A program made the position numbers and the translations under genes. From UMGS687 sp964383665 (GTDB lineage: Bacteria > Bacillota > Clostridia > Christensenellales > UBA1242): DNA of 64,000 bases. Below, in pieces: positions 57,427 to 64,000 of this stretch; positions within the stretch are counted from its first letter, which is position 1, and the number at the start of each line of letters is the position of its first letter. Below the pieces are notes generated by a model. It made no database searches and was not told where the DNA came from. It saw only the letters and a list, made by a program, of their open reading frames with translations. The DNA lies in the NCBI GenBank assembly GCA_964383665.1, contig CAYLHO010000001.1, positions 124,001 to 188,000 on the forward strand, given 5' to 3'.

Positions 57427-58722
57427 TTGATTAAAAAATATTTCGGAACAGATGGAGTTAGGGGCGAATTTGGAAAATTTATAACTCCAAAACTTGCATA
57501 CGAGCTTGGAAAAGCGGCGGCGCAAGTTTTCGAAAGAGAAAATTCAAATAATGTTATTGTTGTTGGGAAAGATTCGCGTCTTTCTTCATCAACTCTTGAA
57601 AGTGCATTAATTTCAGGGATAACAGCAATGGGAACAGACGTTATTTTGCTTGGGGTTGTTCCAACAGCTGTTGTTCCTTTTTCAATTCCTTTCCATAAGG
57701 CCTGCGGGGCGATTATGATAACCGCTTCCCACAACAAGGCAACAGATAATGGTTTCAAATTTTTCAATGGAAACGGATTTAGGATCTCAATTGAACAAGA
57801 AAATCGAATTGAGAATCTCCTTGCTCATAAAAAACGAAAAATTAATTCATTCGACAAACTTGGGAAGGTTGTTCGCGACGAAACAAGTGTTGAAAATTAT
57901 GTTAAAATGATTCGAAATGAACTTAATTTTGGCTGCGAAAATGTTAGTGTGTGTTTTGATTGCGCAAATGGGGCAAGCAGCAAAATTGCAAAGCAAATTT
58001 TTGCGGGTTGCAGATGTGAATTTGTTGCGGCAAGTCCAAACGGAATTAATATTAACAACAATTGCGGAGCAACTTGCCTTTCGAATTTGAAAAAAGAAAT
58101 GGAAAGCGGGAAATTTCAACTTGGGTTTGCTTTTGATGGCGATGCCGATCGGGTTAGGGTTATCCTTCCGGGAGGAAAAGAACTTTCAGGCGAGGAAATT
58201 ATTTACATATTAGCGAAATATAACAACCTTAAAAGCATTGTCACAACCAAAATGACAAACATTGCGCTCTTAATCCAACTTGAAAAAGAGGGAATTGAAT
58301 GTAACGTTGTTGGTATTGGCGAAAGCGAGGTTCTTCGCGGACTGCTCGAAACCAAAAGTGTTTTTGGGGGCGAGAACAACGGACACTATCTTTTGCTTGA
58401 AAAAGGCGAAAGCAGCGATGGGCTTCTTTCGGCGGCTCAAATTATGTCGGTCTTTGCAAAAGACGGGGGATTTAAAATTCCTTTTAAACTTTTCCCGCAT
58501 TTTGAAAGTAATGTTCCCGTTAAAGATAAGTGCAGCGTTATGAAAAGCGAAAATCTTAAAACAAAAATTGAACTTTGCGAAAGTTTGCTTGGCGAGAAAG
58601 GTCGAATCCTTGTTCGTGCAAGTGGAACAGAAAACGTTGTTCGAATTCTTGTTGAAGGGGAAGACGAGGCGTTGCTTAATGAGATAGGCAAAAACCTTGA
58701 AGAAACTGTAAAAACAATATAA
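57427..58722 (+). CDS. glmM: Phosphoglucosamine mutase
   Basis: A 431-residue enzyme converting GlcN-6-P to GlcN-1-P for UDP-GlcNAc. TTG 57427 has AGGGAGA upstream. Motifs: IKKYFGTDGVRGEFGKF, active serine in TASHNKATDNGFKFF, metal loop DGDADRVRV, sugar loop GGENNGHYL and phosphate-binding RASGTENVVRI. Confidence 0.95.
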   Translation: MIKKYFGTDGVRGEFGKFITPKLAYELGKAAAQVFERENSNNVIVVGKDSRLSSSTLESALISGITAMGTDVILLGVVPTAVVPFSIPFHKACGAIMITASHNKATDNGFKFFNGNGFRISIEQENRIENLLAHKKRKINSFDKLGKVVRDETSVENYVKMIRNELNFGCENVSVCFDCANGASSKIAKQIFAGCRCEFVAASPNGININNNCGATCLSNLKKEMESGKFQLGFAFDGDADRVRVILPGGKELSGEEIIYILAKYNNLKSIVTTKMTNIALLIQLEKEGIECNVVGIGESEVLRGLLETKSVFGGENNGHYLLLEKGESSDGLLSAAQIMSVFAKDGGFKIPFKLFPHFESNVPVKDKCSVMKSENLKTKIELCESLLGEKGRILVRASGTENVVRILVEGEDEALLNEIGKNLEETVKTI

Positions 58723-58751
58723 AGTGGTGTTATGCTTGCATAACACCACTT
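58722..58751. terminator. Bidirectional terminator after glmM
   Basis: A perfect 14-bp stem AAGTGGTGTTATGC / GCATAACACCACTT (58722-58735 and 58738-58751). Shared with the facing Nudix gene. Confidence 0.7.
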
Positions 58752-58767
58752 ATTTTGTATTTATTGT

Positions 58768-59172
58768 TTATCTATATAGTTTCATTGCACGATTGATCAT
58801 TTCAAGATCATCGTTGCTAAATCCTTTTGCTGAAGGGGCAACCCACATTGGCTCATAATAGTTTTCTTCACAGTTCTTTTCAAGTTCCTCTCCGCCAAGA
58901 TGAGGCGTTCCGTTTTTGATTGCGCAAGCGAAGAAATTATCTTCCCTGTTTTCATAAACATTTTTTCCTAAATATTCTAAAACTTCAATTTCAACATTCA
59001 ATTCCTCAAGGAGTTCTCTTTTAACGGTTTCTTCCAAGGTTTCGTTGTTTTCTTTTCCTCCGCCTGGGAGTGAGTTATATTCTTTAACAATAACTCCGTT
59101 CGACATTCTTCTTCTTAACAATATTAAAACCTTGCCATTTTTAATTATAACGGCTCTTGCGCTGATTCTCAT
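58768..59172 (-). CDS. Nudix hydrolase
   Basis: A 134-residue Nudix protein (start ATG 59172 with GGAG 8 bases earlier; a longer upstream frame would read through the promoter and into cwlD). The Nudix box is GGGKENNETLEETVKRELLEELN (trimmed here), with conserved REL-x-E-E. SLPGGG and ENYYEPMWV follow. Substrate unknown. The promoter lies at 59,198-59,226. Confidence 0.85.
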   Translation of the reverse strand: MRISARAVIIKNGKVLILLRRRMSNGVIVKEYNSLPGGGKENNETLEETVKRELLEELNVEIEVLEYLGKNVYENREDNFFACAIKNGTPHLGGEELEKNCEENYYEPMWVAPSAKGFSNDDLEMINRAMKLYR

Positions 59173-59197
59173 TTGTTTCTCCATTTGTCTTGTTAAA

Positions 59198-59226
59198 AGT
59201 TTACCACACAAATTTTTCACTGTCAA
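59198..59226 (-). promoter_or_regulatory. Sigma-A-type promoter of the Nudix gene
   Basis: On the minus strand TTGACA (59226-59221), spacer 17, TAAACT (59203-59198), upstream of ATG 59172. Confidence 0.7.
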
Positions 59227-59257
59227 CTTTTGATGTTTTTGCAATATACATAGAAAT

Positions 59258-59959
59258 ATGAAGAACTTTTTTTCGCGTTTTAAATTTTTTGTTGTTGAAA
59301 GAAAAACGTTGTTTTTAATTTTTGTTTTGGTTGTTGTTCTTGTTGGAATTGCGGTTTTGCCAAGCGCTTTTGCGTCTTCTCCAAGCAACAAACTTCGAAT
59401 TGTTGTTGATGCGGGGCATGGCGGAATTGACGGGGGTTGCGAAGGGAGCAGGGAAGGAAGCAACGAGCGGGAACTCAACTTGTTATATGCTAAAACGCTT
59501 AAAACATATTTGGAAAGTTATGGAATTGAGGTTGTTTTAACAAGGTCAACAACTGATGGGCTCTATAGCGCACTTGCGTCGAACAAAAAGAAAGATGACA
59601 TGAAAAAAAGAAAGGAAATTATTGAGAAAGCAAATGCCGATTTGATTGTTAGTTTGCATATGAACGCTTTTCCGCAAAAAAGCGCGAGGGGTGCGCAGGT
59701 TTATTACAACCCAGAAAGCGAGGTTTCGAAAAGCCTTGCAACGGCAATTCAATCCAGTTTTAAAAAGGATTTGCCAAGCGCAAAAAGTGTTCCTGCCGTT
59801 GGAGATTACTATATTTTAAACTGCACGAACACCCCAGCTGTTATTGTTGAATGCGGGTTTTTAAGCAACGACGAGGAAGAAATCCTCCTTCTTTCGTCAA
59901 CATATCGCGATAAGGTTTGCTATTCAATTCTTTGCGGAATTGTTAAATATTTGGAGTGA
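59258..59959 (+). CDS. cwlD: N-acetylmuramoyl-L-alanine amidase (CwlD-type, spore cortex)
   Basis: A 233-residue enzyme. A membrane helix (residues 17-40) precedes the Amidase_3 domain. Zinc-ligand motifs are VVDAGHGGIDGG, SNERELNL, and SLHMNAFP; VECGFLSNDEEE ends the site. Makes muramic-delta-lactam with PdaA in spore cortex. No ribosome site at ATG 59258, and the upstream box TATACA/CATAGA may be a sporulation promoter. Confidence 0.9.
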   Translation: MKNFFSRFKFFVVERKTLFLIFVLVVVLVGIAVLPSAFASSPSNKLRIVVDAGHGGIDGGCEGSREGSNERELNLLYAKTLKTYLESYGIEVVLTRSTTDGLYSALASNKKKDDMKKRKEIIEKANADLIVSLHMNAFPQKSARGAQVYYNPESEVSKSLATAIQSSFKKDLPSAKSVPAVGDYYILNCTNTPAVIVECGFLSNDEEEILLLSSTYRDKVCYSILCGIVKYLE

Positions 59960-60035
59960 GAAAAAAATTGTTAAAATTGCTTTATTTTTTCTTCAAACAG
60001 TGATAGAATTGTTGCTGCTAGGAAGGAGAGCAATT

Positions 60036-60281
60036 ATGGAAAAATGTAAATGTTGCAATCACGAACATATTAGAGACACGCGTGATAATCGTTTCACAAA
60101 AGACACAACCGTTGGCGAAGTTTTAAGCTCAAAACCTCAACTTAAAGCGGTTTTGGAAGGTTTTGGACTTCATTGTTTTGGTTGCCCAATGAGCCAAATG
60201 GAAACTCTTGAGGAAGCTTGCGAGGTTCACGAAATTGACCTTGATTTTATGCTTCAAAAATTAAATGACGAAAACACTTGA
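60036..60281 (+). CDS. DUF1858-family protein
   Basis: An 81-residue protein starting at ATG 60036 (AAGGAGAGC upstream). It begins KCKCCNHEH and continues with VGEVLSSKPQLKAVLEGFGLHCFGCPMSQMETLEEACEVHEID (trimmed), the DUF1858 pattern including GLHCFGCP. This family appears near hybrid-cluster-like and redox genes. Its Cys pairs suggest an iron-sulfur or metal role. Confidence 0.85.
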   Translation: MEKCKCCNHEHIRDTRDNRFTKDTTVGEVLSSKPQLKAVLEGFGLHCFGCPMSQMETLEEACEVHEIDLDFMLQKLNDENT

Positions 60282-60318
60282 TTTTAACCTTATTTTAGGT
60301 TAAAATTGTTTTCGGTTT

Positions 60319-60406
60319 GGAAAGGTGTCAGAGTGGTCGAATGTGCCGGTCTCGAAAACCGGTGAGGTGAAAGCCTCCGCGGGTTCAAATCCCGCCCTTT
60401 CCGCCA
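60319..60406 (+). tRNA. tRNA-Ser (anticodon CGA)
   Basis: An 88-base class II tRNA. Acceptor GGAAAGG/CCTTTCC, anticodon stem CCGGT/ACCGG with loop CTCGAAA, a long variable arm (GAGGTGAAAGCCTC), GGTTCAAATCC T-arm and encoded CCA. Confidence 0.95.
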
Positions 60407-60439
60407 AAAAAATCCTTGCAGAAACGCGAGGCTTTTTTT
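60405..60439. repeat. 35-bp direct repeat, copy 1 (tRNA-Ser 3' end and terminator)
   Basis: The sequence from C60405 to T60439 includes the last two bases of tRNA-Ser and a terminator hairpin CCTTGC/GCGAGG. It recurs exactly at 62068-62102. A candidate left junction (attL-like) of the island between. Confidence 0.8.
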
Positions 60440-60440
60440 A
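60413..60440 (+). terminator. Terminator of tRNA-Ser
   Basis: CCTTGC (60414-60419), AGAAAC, GCGAGG (60426-60431), then T. Within copy 1 of the repeat. Confidence 0.65.
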
Positions 60441-60533
60441 TGATATTTTTAATATTTTTTTGAAATTTTTTTTATTTATTTGTTGATTTTTAATCCTTTA
60501 TGTTATATTTATCTTGTAAAGGGGAGTTGAATT

Positions 60534-61292
60534 ATGGAGGAAAATAAAAATTAACAAATAAAAGCACGAAAAATGCTGTTAAAAAATCAGCAAAAAAAGA
60601 TGAAACAGTTGTTAATGTTAACGGGGAACAACCTGTTTCAATTTCAGTTCCAAACGAAACTGGAAACAGCAAAACCGAAGGAACAAACATAAACCTAACA
60701 ATTAATTTTGCTGACGATAAAAAGAAAAAGCAAACAACAAAAAAGAAACCATCGAAAAAGAAAAACGAACAACAAAAGGAAAACGAAGTGAAGAAGAAAA
60801 AGTCTTATTGGTGGTGTCACATCAGTTGTTATGTTCTGCGGCAGCAAAGTCTTAAAAGCAATTTCCAACAAAATTAAAAGTTTTAAGAATCGCGATATTT
60901 CGCAAGAACAAATTGAAAGAGCAGTTTCAACAGCAAAAGCAGGGGATTGTAAGGAGCTTAATGATTTATTAAATAAAAAAGCAAGTAAAGTTGCACAACA
61001 AGTTCGTGCAGAAAATCCTAACTGGACTAAAATGCGACAAGGATCAGAGATTCATAAAAGAATGAGTTATAGTCTTAACACAATTAAAGAATTTGATTTA
61101 AATTCTTATGGAAGAGCAGATGGTATAGATGATATTGTAGGTATAATATTTGAGTTAAGACCACTCACCCCGAAATCTATGCTGGCAGGTTTGAAACAAT
61201 TAGATAGATACGAGCAGGGCGCATTGCGTCACCAAGACTTGCAAAAAATTACAAATTGGATTAAAGTATTAATTACTTATGATACAAATTAA
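60534..61292 (+). pseudogene. Frameshifted membrane-linked nuclease-toxin gene
   Basis: ATG 60534 (AAAGGGGAG upstream) stops after six codons, but +2/-1 shifting at an A-run near 60,545 opens a frame 60,551-60,877: a Lys/Thr/Asn-rich region with KKKKQTTKKKPSKKKNEQQ. A second shift near 60,797-60,802 joins it to the frame 60,792-61,292, which begins LIGGVTSVVMFCGSKVLK, a likely membrane helix, and ends in a nuclease-like domain: MRQGSEIHKRMS, then SYGRADGIDDIVGIIFELRPL, then LKQLDRYEQG. This resembles Tox-REase/PD-(D/E)XK polymorphic-toxin domains, in which E-L-K-P replaces E-L-R-P. Both shifts are in A-tracts, so they may be phase-variable or sequencing errors. Confidence 0.55.
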
Positions 61293-61307
61293 AAGAAAGG
61301 GGAATTT

Positions 61308-61757
61308 ATGAAAACTATAGTCAACAACATAGGAGATGGCATTAGTGTTGTCGAGACCAATAAGAGAAATTGTGAATTTGCAACAAAAGAAATATTGTTG
61401 GAATATTTGAAAGAGCAATTCAAAAAATCCGGATTCAAAAAGACGAAGCAAACATGGTATAAAGATGATGGAGAGTTAATATATGTTTTTAATGTCCAAA
61501 ATTCTCAATATGGAAGTGACACTTTTTATTTTAATATAGGTTTAATTTTTTCAAAAAAGGGCTTTAAGATGTCAAATCAAGAATGGAATTGTTGGGCGAG
61601 ATTTCCATATGGGAAAACAATGGAAAATACTTTTGAAAACATACTAAAATGGTTTGAAAAATATAATTCAATCGACAAGATAAAGGTGGAATCAACAAAA
61701 CCAGTCAAATGTCTCACAGATCCAAGATGGCGTTTGGGTGAAATCTTGGGCAAATAG
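61308..61757 (+). CDS. DUF4304-type immunity protein candidate
   Basis: A 149-residue protein with AAAGGGG before ATG 61308. Residues 25-110 (EYLKEQFKKSGFKKTKQTWYKDDGELIYVFNVQNSQYGSDTFYFNIGLIFSKK) fit DUF4304, with N-x-Q-x-S and F-Y-x-N-x-G. DUF4304 proteins are known partners of contact-dependent toxins. It follows the nuclease-like gene by 15 bases, which supports immunity. Confidence 0.65.
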   Translation: MKTIVNNIGDGISVVETNKRNCEFATKEILLEYLKEQFKKSGFKKTKQTWYKDDGELIYVFNVQNSQYGSDTFYFNIGLIFSKKGFKMSNQEWNCWARFPYGKTMENTFENILKWFEKYNSIDKIKVESTKPVKCLTDPRWRLGEILGK

Positions 61758-61869
61758 TCCCAGAAATGTTATATTTGTGACGGACAATTTGCGAAAAGTT
61801 TTGAAAAAGAATAAAATCACAGGCATTGATTTTGATAAAACATATACATATGGCGAGAAAGAGAAATAA
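61723..61869 (+). pseudogene. Remnant of a second immunity-like gene
   Basis: In another frame the sequence reads QDGVWVKSWANSPRNVIFVTD, then NLRKVLKKNKITGIDFDKTY and stop TAA 61867-61869. This resembles the end of Imm11/DUF1629-type proteins, as VIFVTD-x-L is followed by GIxFD. It lacks a start and overlaps the end of the DUF4304 gene. Confidence 0.35.
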
Positions 61870-61906
61870 TAGATGTTGAGAGGGGATATGCGCAAGAGAA
61901 AAAAAT

Positions 61907-61936
61907 AAAAAGCACCGAAACGAAAGGTGCTTTTTT
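61907..61936 (+). terminator. Terminator of the toxin-immunity island
   Basis: AAAAAGCACC (61907-61916), loop GAAACGAAA, GGTGCTTTTT (61926-61935), then T. The following 130 bases to the repeat hold no gene I can support; a G-run (nine G) lies at about 62,021-62,028. Confidence 0.75.
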
Positions 61937-62067
61937 GTGCGTGCGGGTGCAAATATCTCAGTCGCGTTGGACTTTGCGCAAAAGATTATTATCAGAGAGA
62001 ACTTGACTCAAGTCTTTCTGGGGGGGGTAGATTATCGAATTTCCTATTAAAAACAACTTAAAAACTT

Positions 62068-62102
62068 CAAAAAAATCCTTGCAGAAACGCGAGGCTTTTT
62101 TT
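62068..62102. repeat. 35-bp direct repeat, copy 2
   Basis: Exact second copy of the 60405-60439 repeat, in the same orientation, 1,663 bases away. It carries the same terminator hairpin without a tRNA. Marks the right junction of the island. Confidence 0.8.
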
Positions 62103-62112
62103 TTTGTTCCAA

Positions 62113-62877
62113 TCAGTTAACTTGAACTTTGAATGAGACTGTTATTGTTCCGTTTGCCGGAAGATTTGGAAGGGGGAAACCAGTTGTTGGGTTGTAAGTT
62201 GGCTGTGGAGTTCCGTTAACAACAACACTTTCGTTAACAAAAGTTACGTCAGAAGGAATTGAGTCGGAGAAAACAATATTCGTGTTTTCAAGCGAGCCTT
62301 CGTTTGTTATCGTTATTGTGTAGGTCATTTCGTTTCCTGAAACAACGGCAACAGGAGAGCATTCCTTCAAAAGATAGACTTCATTTTCCACGATGCTAAT
62401 CTCCTTTTCATTTGATGTTAATGAGAATTCTTGGCTGTCGAAGGTTAAAGTTAAATCAGTTTTGTTTTTAACAACCGATTCTTCCGGATATTCTGAAATT
62501 TGAATTTCGTAAGTTATCTCTGCGAAAGCGCCAAAACCGCCAATTTGGGCGTTTGAAGAAAACCCAGTTATTGGATTAAATGTTGGTTCGGGCTCATCGC
62601 TTATTTTAACAGTTCCCGGAACAAACGATGCGCCCGGGGAAAGAGTGTCTTTAAAAGTGAAATTTTGGATTGTTAAATTCGAGTTGTTTGTTATTTTTGT
62701 TGTGACCGTTATTTTTTCTTTTGGAAGAGCCCAATCTTTTTGAACCGTTTTTTCAACAATAAAATCCGATTCAACCTTGGTTGTTGTGCAAACATTGCTG
62801 AAAGTTGTTAAATCAATTTTTCCGCCGTCTGGGTTGTCGATTTGAGATGTTATTTGCGCCTTGTTAACAATTCCCAT
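62113..62877 (-). CDS. DUF11-repeat protein (surface or spore-associated)
   Basis: A 254-residue protein with AAGGAGAT before ATG 62877. Two DUF11 (conserved-repeat) beta-sandwiches are visible, about residues 45-135 and 165-254: KITVTTKITNNSNLTIQNF then FVPGTVKISD and TFNPITGF, then MTYTITITNEGSLENTNIV and FVNESVVVNGTPQPTYNPTTGF. No signal peptide or anchor motif. Such repeats are found in Clostridia and Bacillus surface and spore proteins. Terminator is shared with the repeat at 62068. Confidence 0.65.
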   Translation of the reverse strand: MGIVNKAQITSQIDNPDGGKIDLTTFSNVCTTTKVESDFIVEKTVQKDWALPKEKITVTTKITNNSNLTIQNFTFKDTLSPGASFVPGTVKISDEPEPTFNPITGFSSNAQIGGFGAFAEITYEIQISEYPEESVVKNKTDLTLTFDSQEFSLTSNEKEISIVENEVYLLKECSPVAVVSGNEMTYTITITNEGSLENTNIVFSDSIPSDVTFVNESVVVNGTPQPTYNPTTGFPLPNLPANGTITVSFKVQVN

Positions 62878-62976
62878 ATGAATCTCCTTCGCATTAAATT
62901 AAAATTTTTATTTAATTCATTTTATTATTATAAATTAAAGAATTGTGTTAAAATATTAATAATTTATGGAGGGATA

Positions 62977-64000
62977 ATGGCAGATAAATTCTCAACAAAA
63001 GAATATTTGGAAAAACTGAACAAATATTGGAATGCGGCAAACTACCTTTCGGCGGGGCAACTATATTTGCTTGATAATCCGCTTTTGCGCGATCACGAAC
63101 TTTCAATGGAAGATGTTAAGAAAAAACTTGTTGGGCATTGGGGAACTGTTCCGGGGCAAAACTTTATTTATGCCCATTGCAATCGCCTTGTTAACAAGTT
63201 TGATCAAGATGTCCTTTTCATTTCTGGGCCTGGGCATGGCGGGAATTTTTTAACTGCAAACAGTTATTTGGAAGGCGTTTACAGCGAGGTTTATCCGGAA
63301 ATTTCACAAGACAAAGAGGGAATGAAAAAACTTTTCAAACAGTTCTCTTTTCCTGGTGGAATTGGTTCTCATTGTGTTCCTGAAACACCAGGGTCAATTC
63401 ATGAGGGTGGGGAACTTGGTTACAGCCTTGCTCATGCGTTTGGGGCAGTTTTGGATAATCCAAATTTGATTACTGTAACGGTTGTTGGCGACGGCGAAGC
63501 GGAAACAGGGCCGCTTGCAACGTCGTGGTTTGGCTGCAAGTTTATTAACCCAAAAACAGATGGGATTGTTCTTCCAATTTTGCATTTGAATGGCTATAAA
63601 ATTTCCAATCCAACCGTTCTTTCCCGCCTTTCAAAAAGAGAGCTTGAAAATCTTTTTGATGGCTATGGCTATAAACCATACTTTGTTGAGGGAAATGAGC
63701 CTTTTGAAATGCACAAAAAGATGGCAAAAGCAATTGACCTGTGCATGAGCGACATTTCAAAGCTTAAAAAGCAAGGTCAAAGCGAAACCCTTAAATTCCC
63801 AATGATTGTTTTAAGAACCCCAAAAGGTTGGACTTGTCCAAAATTTGTTAATGGGAAACGGATTGAAGGGTCGTTCAGGGCACATCAAGTTCCTCTTGTT
63901 GTTGAAAATGAAAAGGATCTTGAAATTCTTAAAAATTGGCTTTTAAGTTATAACCCAAACGAACTTTTTGACGAAAACTATAAACTGCGTTCCGAAATTC
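62977..64000 (+). CDS. Xylulose-5-phosphate/fructose-6-phosphate phosphoketolase, N-terminal 341 residues
   Basis: The frame opens with ATG 62977 (GGAGGG ahead) and runs off the window. The TPP-dependent N-terminal domain has LYLLDNPLLRDHELSMEDVK, GHWGTVPGQNFIYAHCNR, SGPGHGG, ETPGSIHEGGELGYSLAHAFGAVLDNP and VVGDGEAETGPLATSW. Together these place it firmly in the family. It splits sugar phosphates into acetyl-phosphate plus a smaller phosphate. With RpiB and PPDK it indicates pentose fermentation. C-terminal part lies outside. Confidence 0.95.
   Translation, partial: MADKFSTKEYLEKLNKYWNAANYLSAGQLYLLDNPLLRDHELSMEDVKKKLVGHWGTVPGQNFIYAHCNRLVNKFDQDVLFISGPGHGGNFLTANSYLEGVYSEVYPEISQDKEGMKKLFKQFSFPGGIGSHCVPETPGSIHEGGELGYSLAHAFGAVLDNPNLITVTVVGDGEAETGPLATSWFGCKFINPKTDGIVLPILHLNGYKISNPTVLSRLSKRELENLFDGYGYKPYFVEGNEPFEMHKKMAKAIDLCMSDISKLKKQGQSETLKFPMIVLRTPKGWTCPKFVNGKRIEGSFRAHQVPLVVENEKDLEILKNWLLSYNPNELFDENYKLRSEI

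Noticed and set aside
58768..59478. Longer Nudix frame reaching 59,478
   Set aside because: The extra N-terminus overlaps cwlD and the promoter; the Nudix domain starts at 59,172.
62021..62028. G-run near 62,025
   Set aside because: A single short G-tract without supporting structure; could be a slippage or assembly artefact, so it is only mentioned.
60405..62102. Interpretation as insertion sequence
   Set aside because: There is no transposase, and the repeats are direct rather than terminal inverted.

Overview
The window is low-GC chromosomal DNA of a spore-forming Firmicute, most likely an uncultured Clostridia-type bacterium. Evidence for this is a complete spoIIIAA-AH operon, cwlD, a spoVB-like flippase, hemZ, ylxM-ffh, the rimP-nusA-ylxR-infB-rbfA operon and a prfB with the +1 frameshift site. 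Host genes strongly prefer GTT for valine, and phosphoketolase and pyruvate,phosphate dikinase point to fermentative carbon metabolism. I cannot name a genus from sequence alone.

Positions 1 to about 10,107 are a mobile element entering from beyond the left edge and ending just before a tRNA cluster. Order: XRE regulator tail, small helix-turn-helix and HNH-like proteins, a second XRE regulator, a DUF6291-like replication protein, a two-OB-fold ssDNA-binding protein, a Lys-rich protein, a tiny membrane protein, a terminator, four proteins each anchored by an N-terminal membrane segment, another terminator, then a membrane P-loop ATPase and a coiled-coil protein. The order recalls filamentous phages, but the ATPase topology is unlike classical Zot/pI, and no Rep, integrase or coat gene is proven. 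It may be an undescribed membrane-associated phage or plasmid-like element.

Positions 10,131-34,380 carry tRNA-Glu/Met/fMet, nrnA-truB-nfo, efp, the spoIIIA operon, a small cluster of regulators with a decayed XRE gene and a possible structured RNA beside tRNA-Gly, a PflX-type radical SAM gene, an unknown gene, tRNA-Lys, a recJ-hemZ pair, an unknown two-gene operon, ung, alr and an rpiB-glycosyltransferase-like-ampS-gapA operon. Positions 34,450-59,960 are mostly translation, RNA and replication functions: prfB, the nusA-infB operon, spoVB-like, HU, dus, ppdK, a Gls24 protein, nusB-xseAB, proS, an XRE-regulated small gene, ylxM-ffh, rpsP-khpA-rimM, dnaD/dnaC-type loader genes, trxB, glmM, Nudix and cwlD. 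The usual trmD-rplS after rimM and ylxQ before infB are missing here.

Positions 60,405-62,102 form a 1.6-kb island between two exact 35-bp direct repeats, the first of which starts at the 3' end of tRNA-Ser. It holds a frameshifted membrane-linked nuclease-toxin gene of PD-(D/E)XK appearance, a DUF4304 immunity-type gene and a further remnant. A DUF11 surface protein and the start of phosphoketolase close the window.

Two themes cut across regions. At least five genes (pflX-like, the unknown gene at 21,058, ung, prfB, dus) have a sigma-A-type promoter whose -10 ends 6-7 nt before the start codon, implying leaderless mRNAs. Several promoters carry striking symmetric sites, notably those at 50,913-50,979 and upstream of ylxM.
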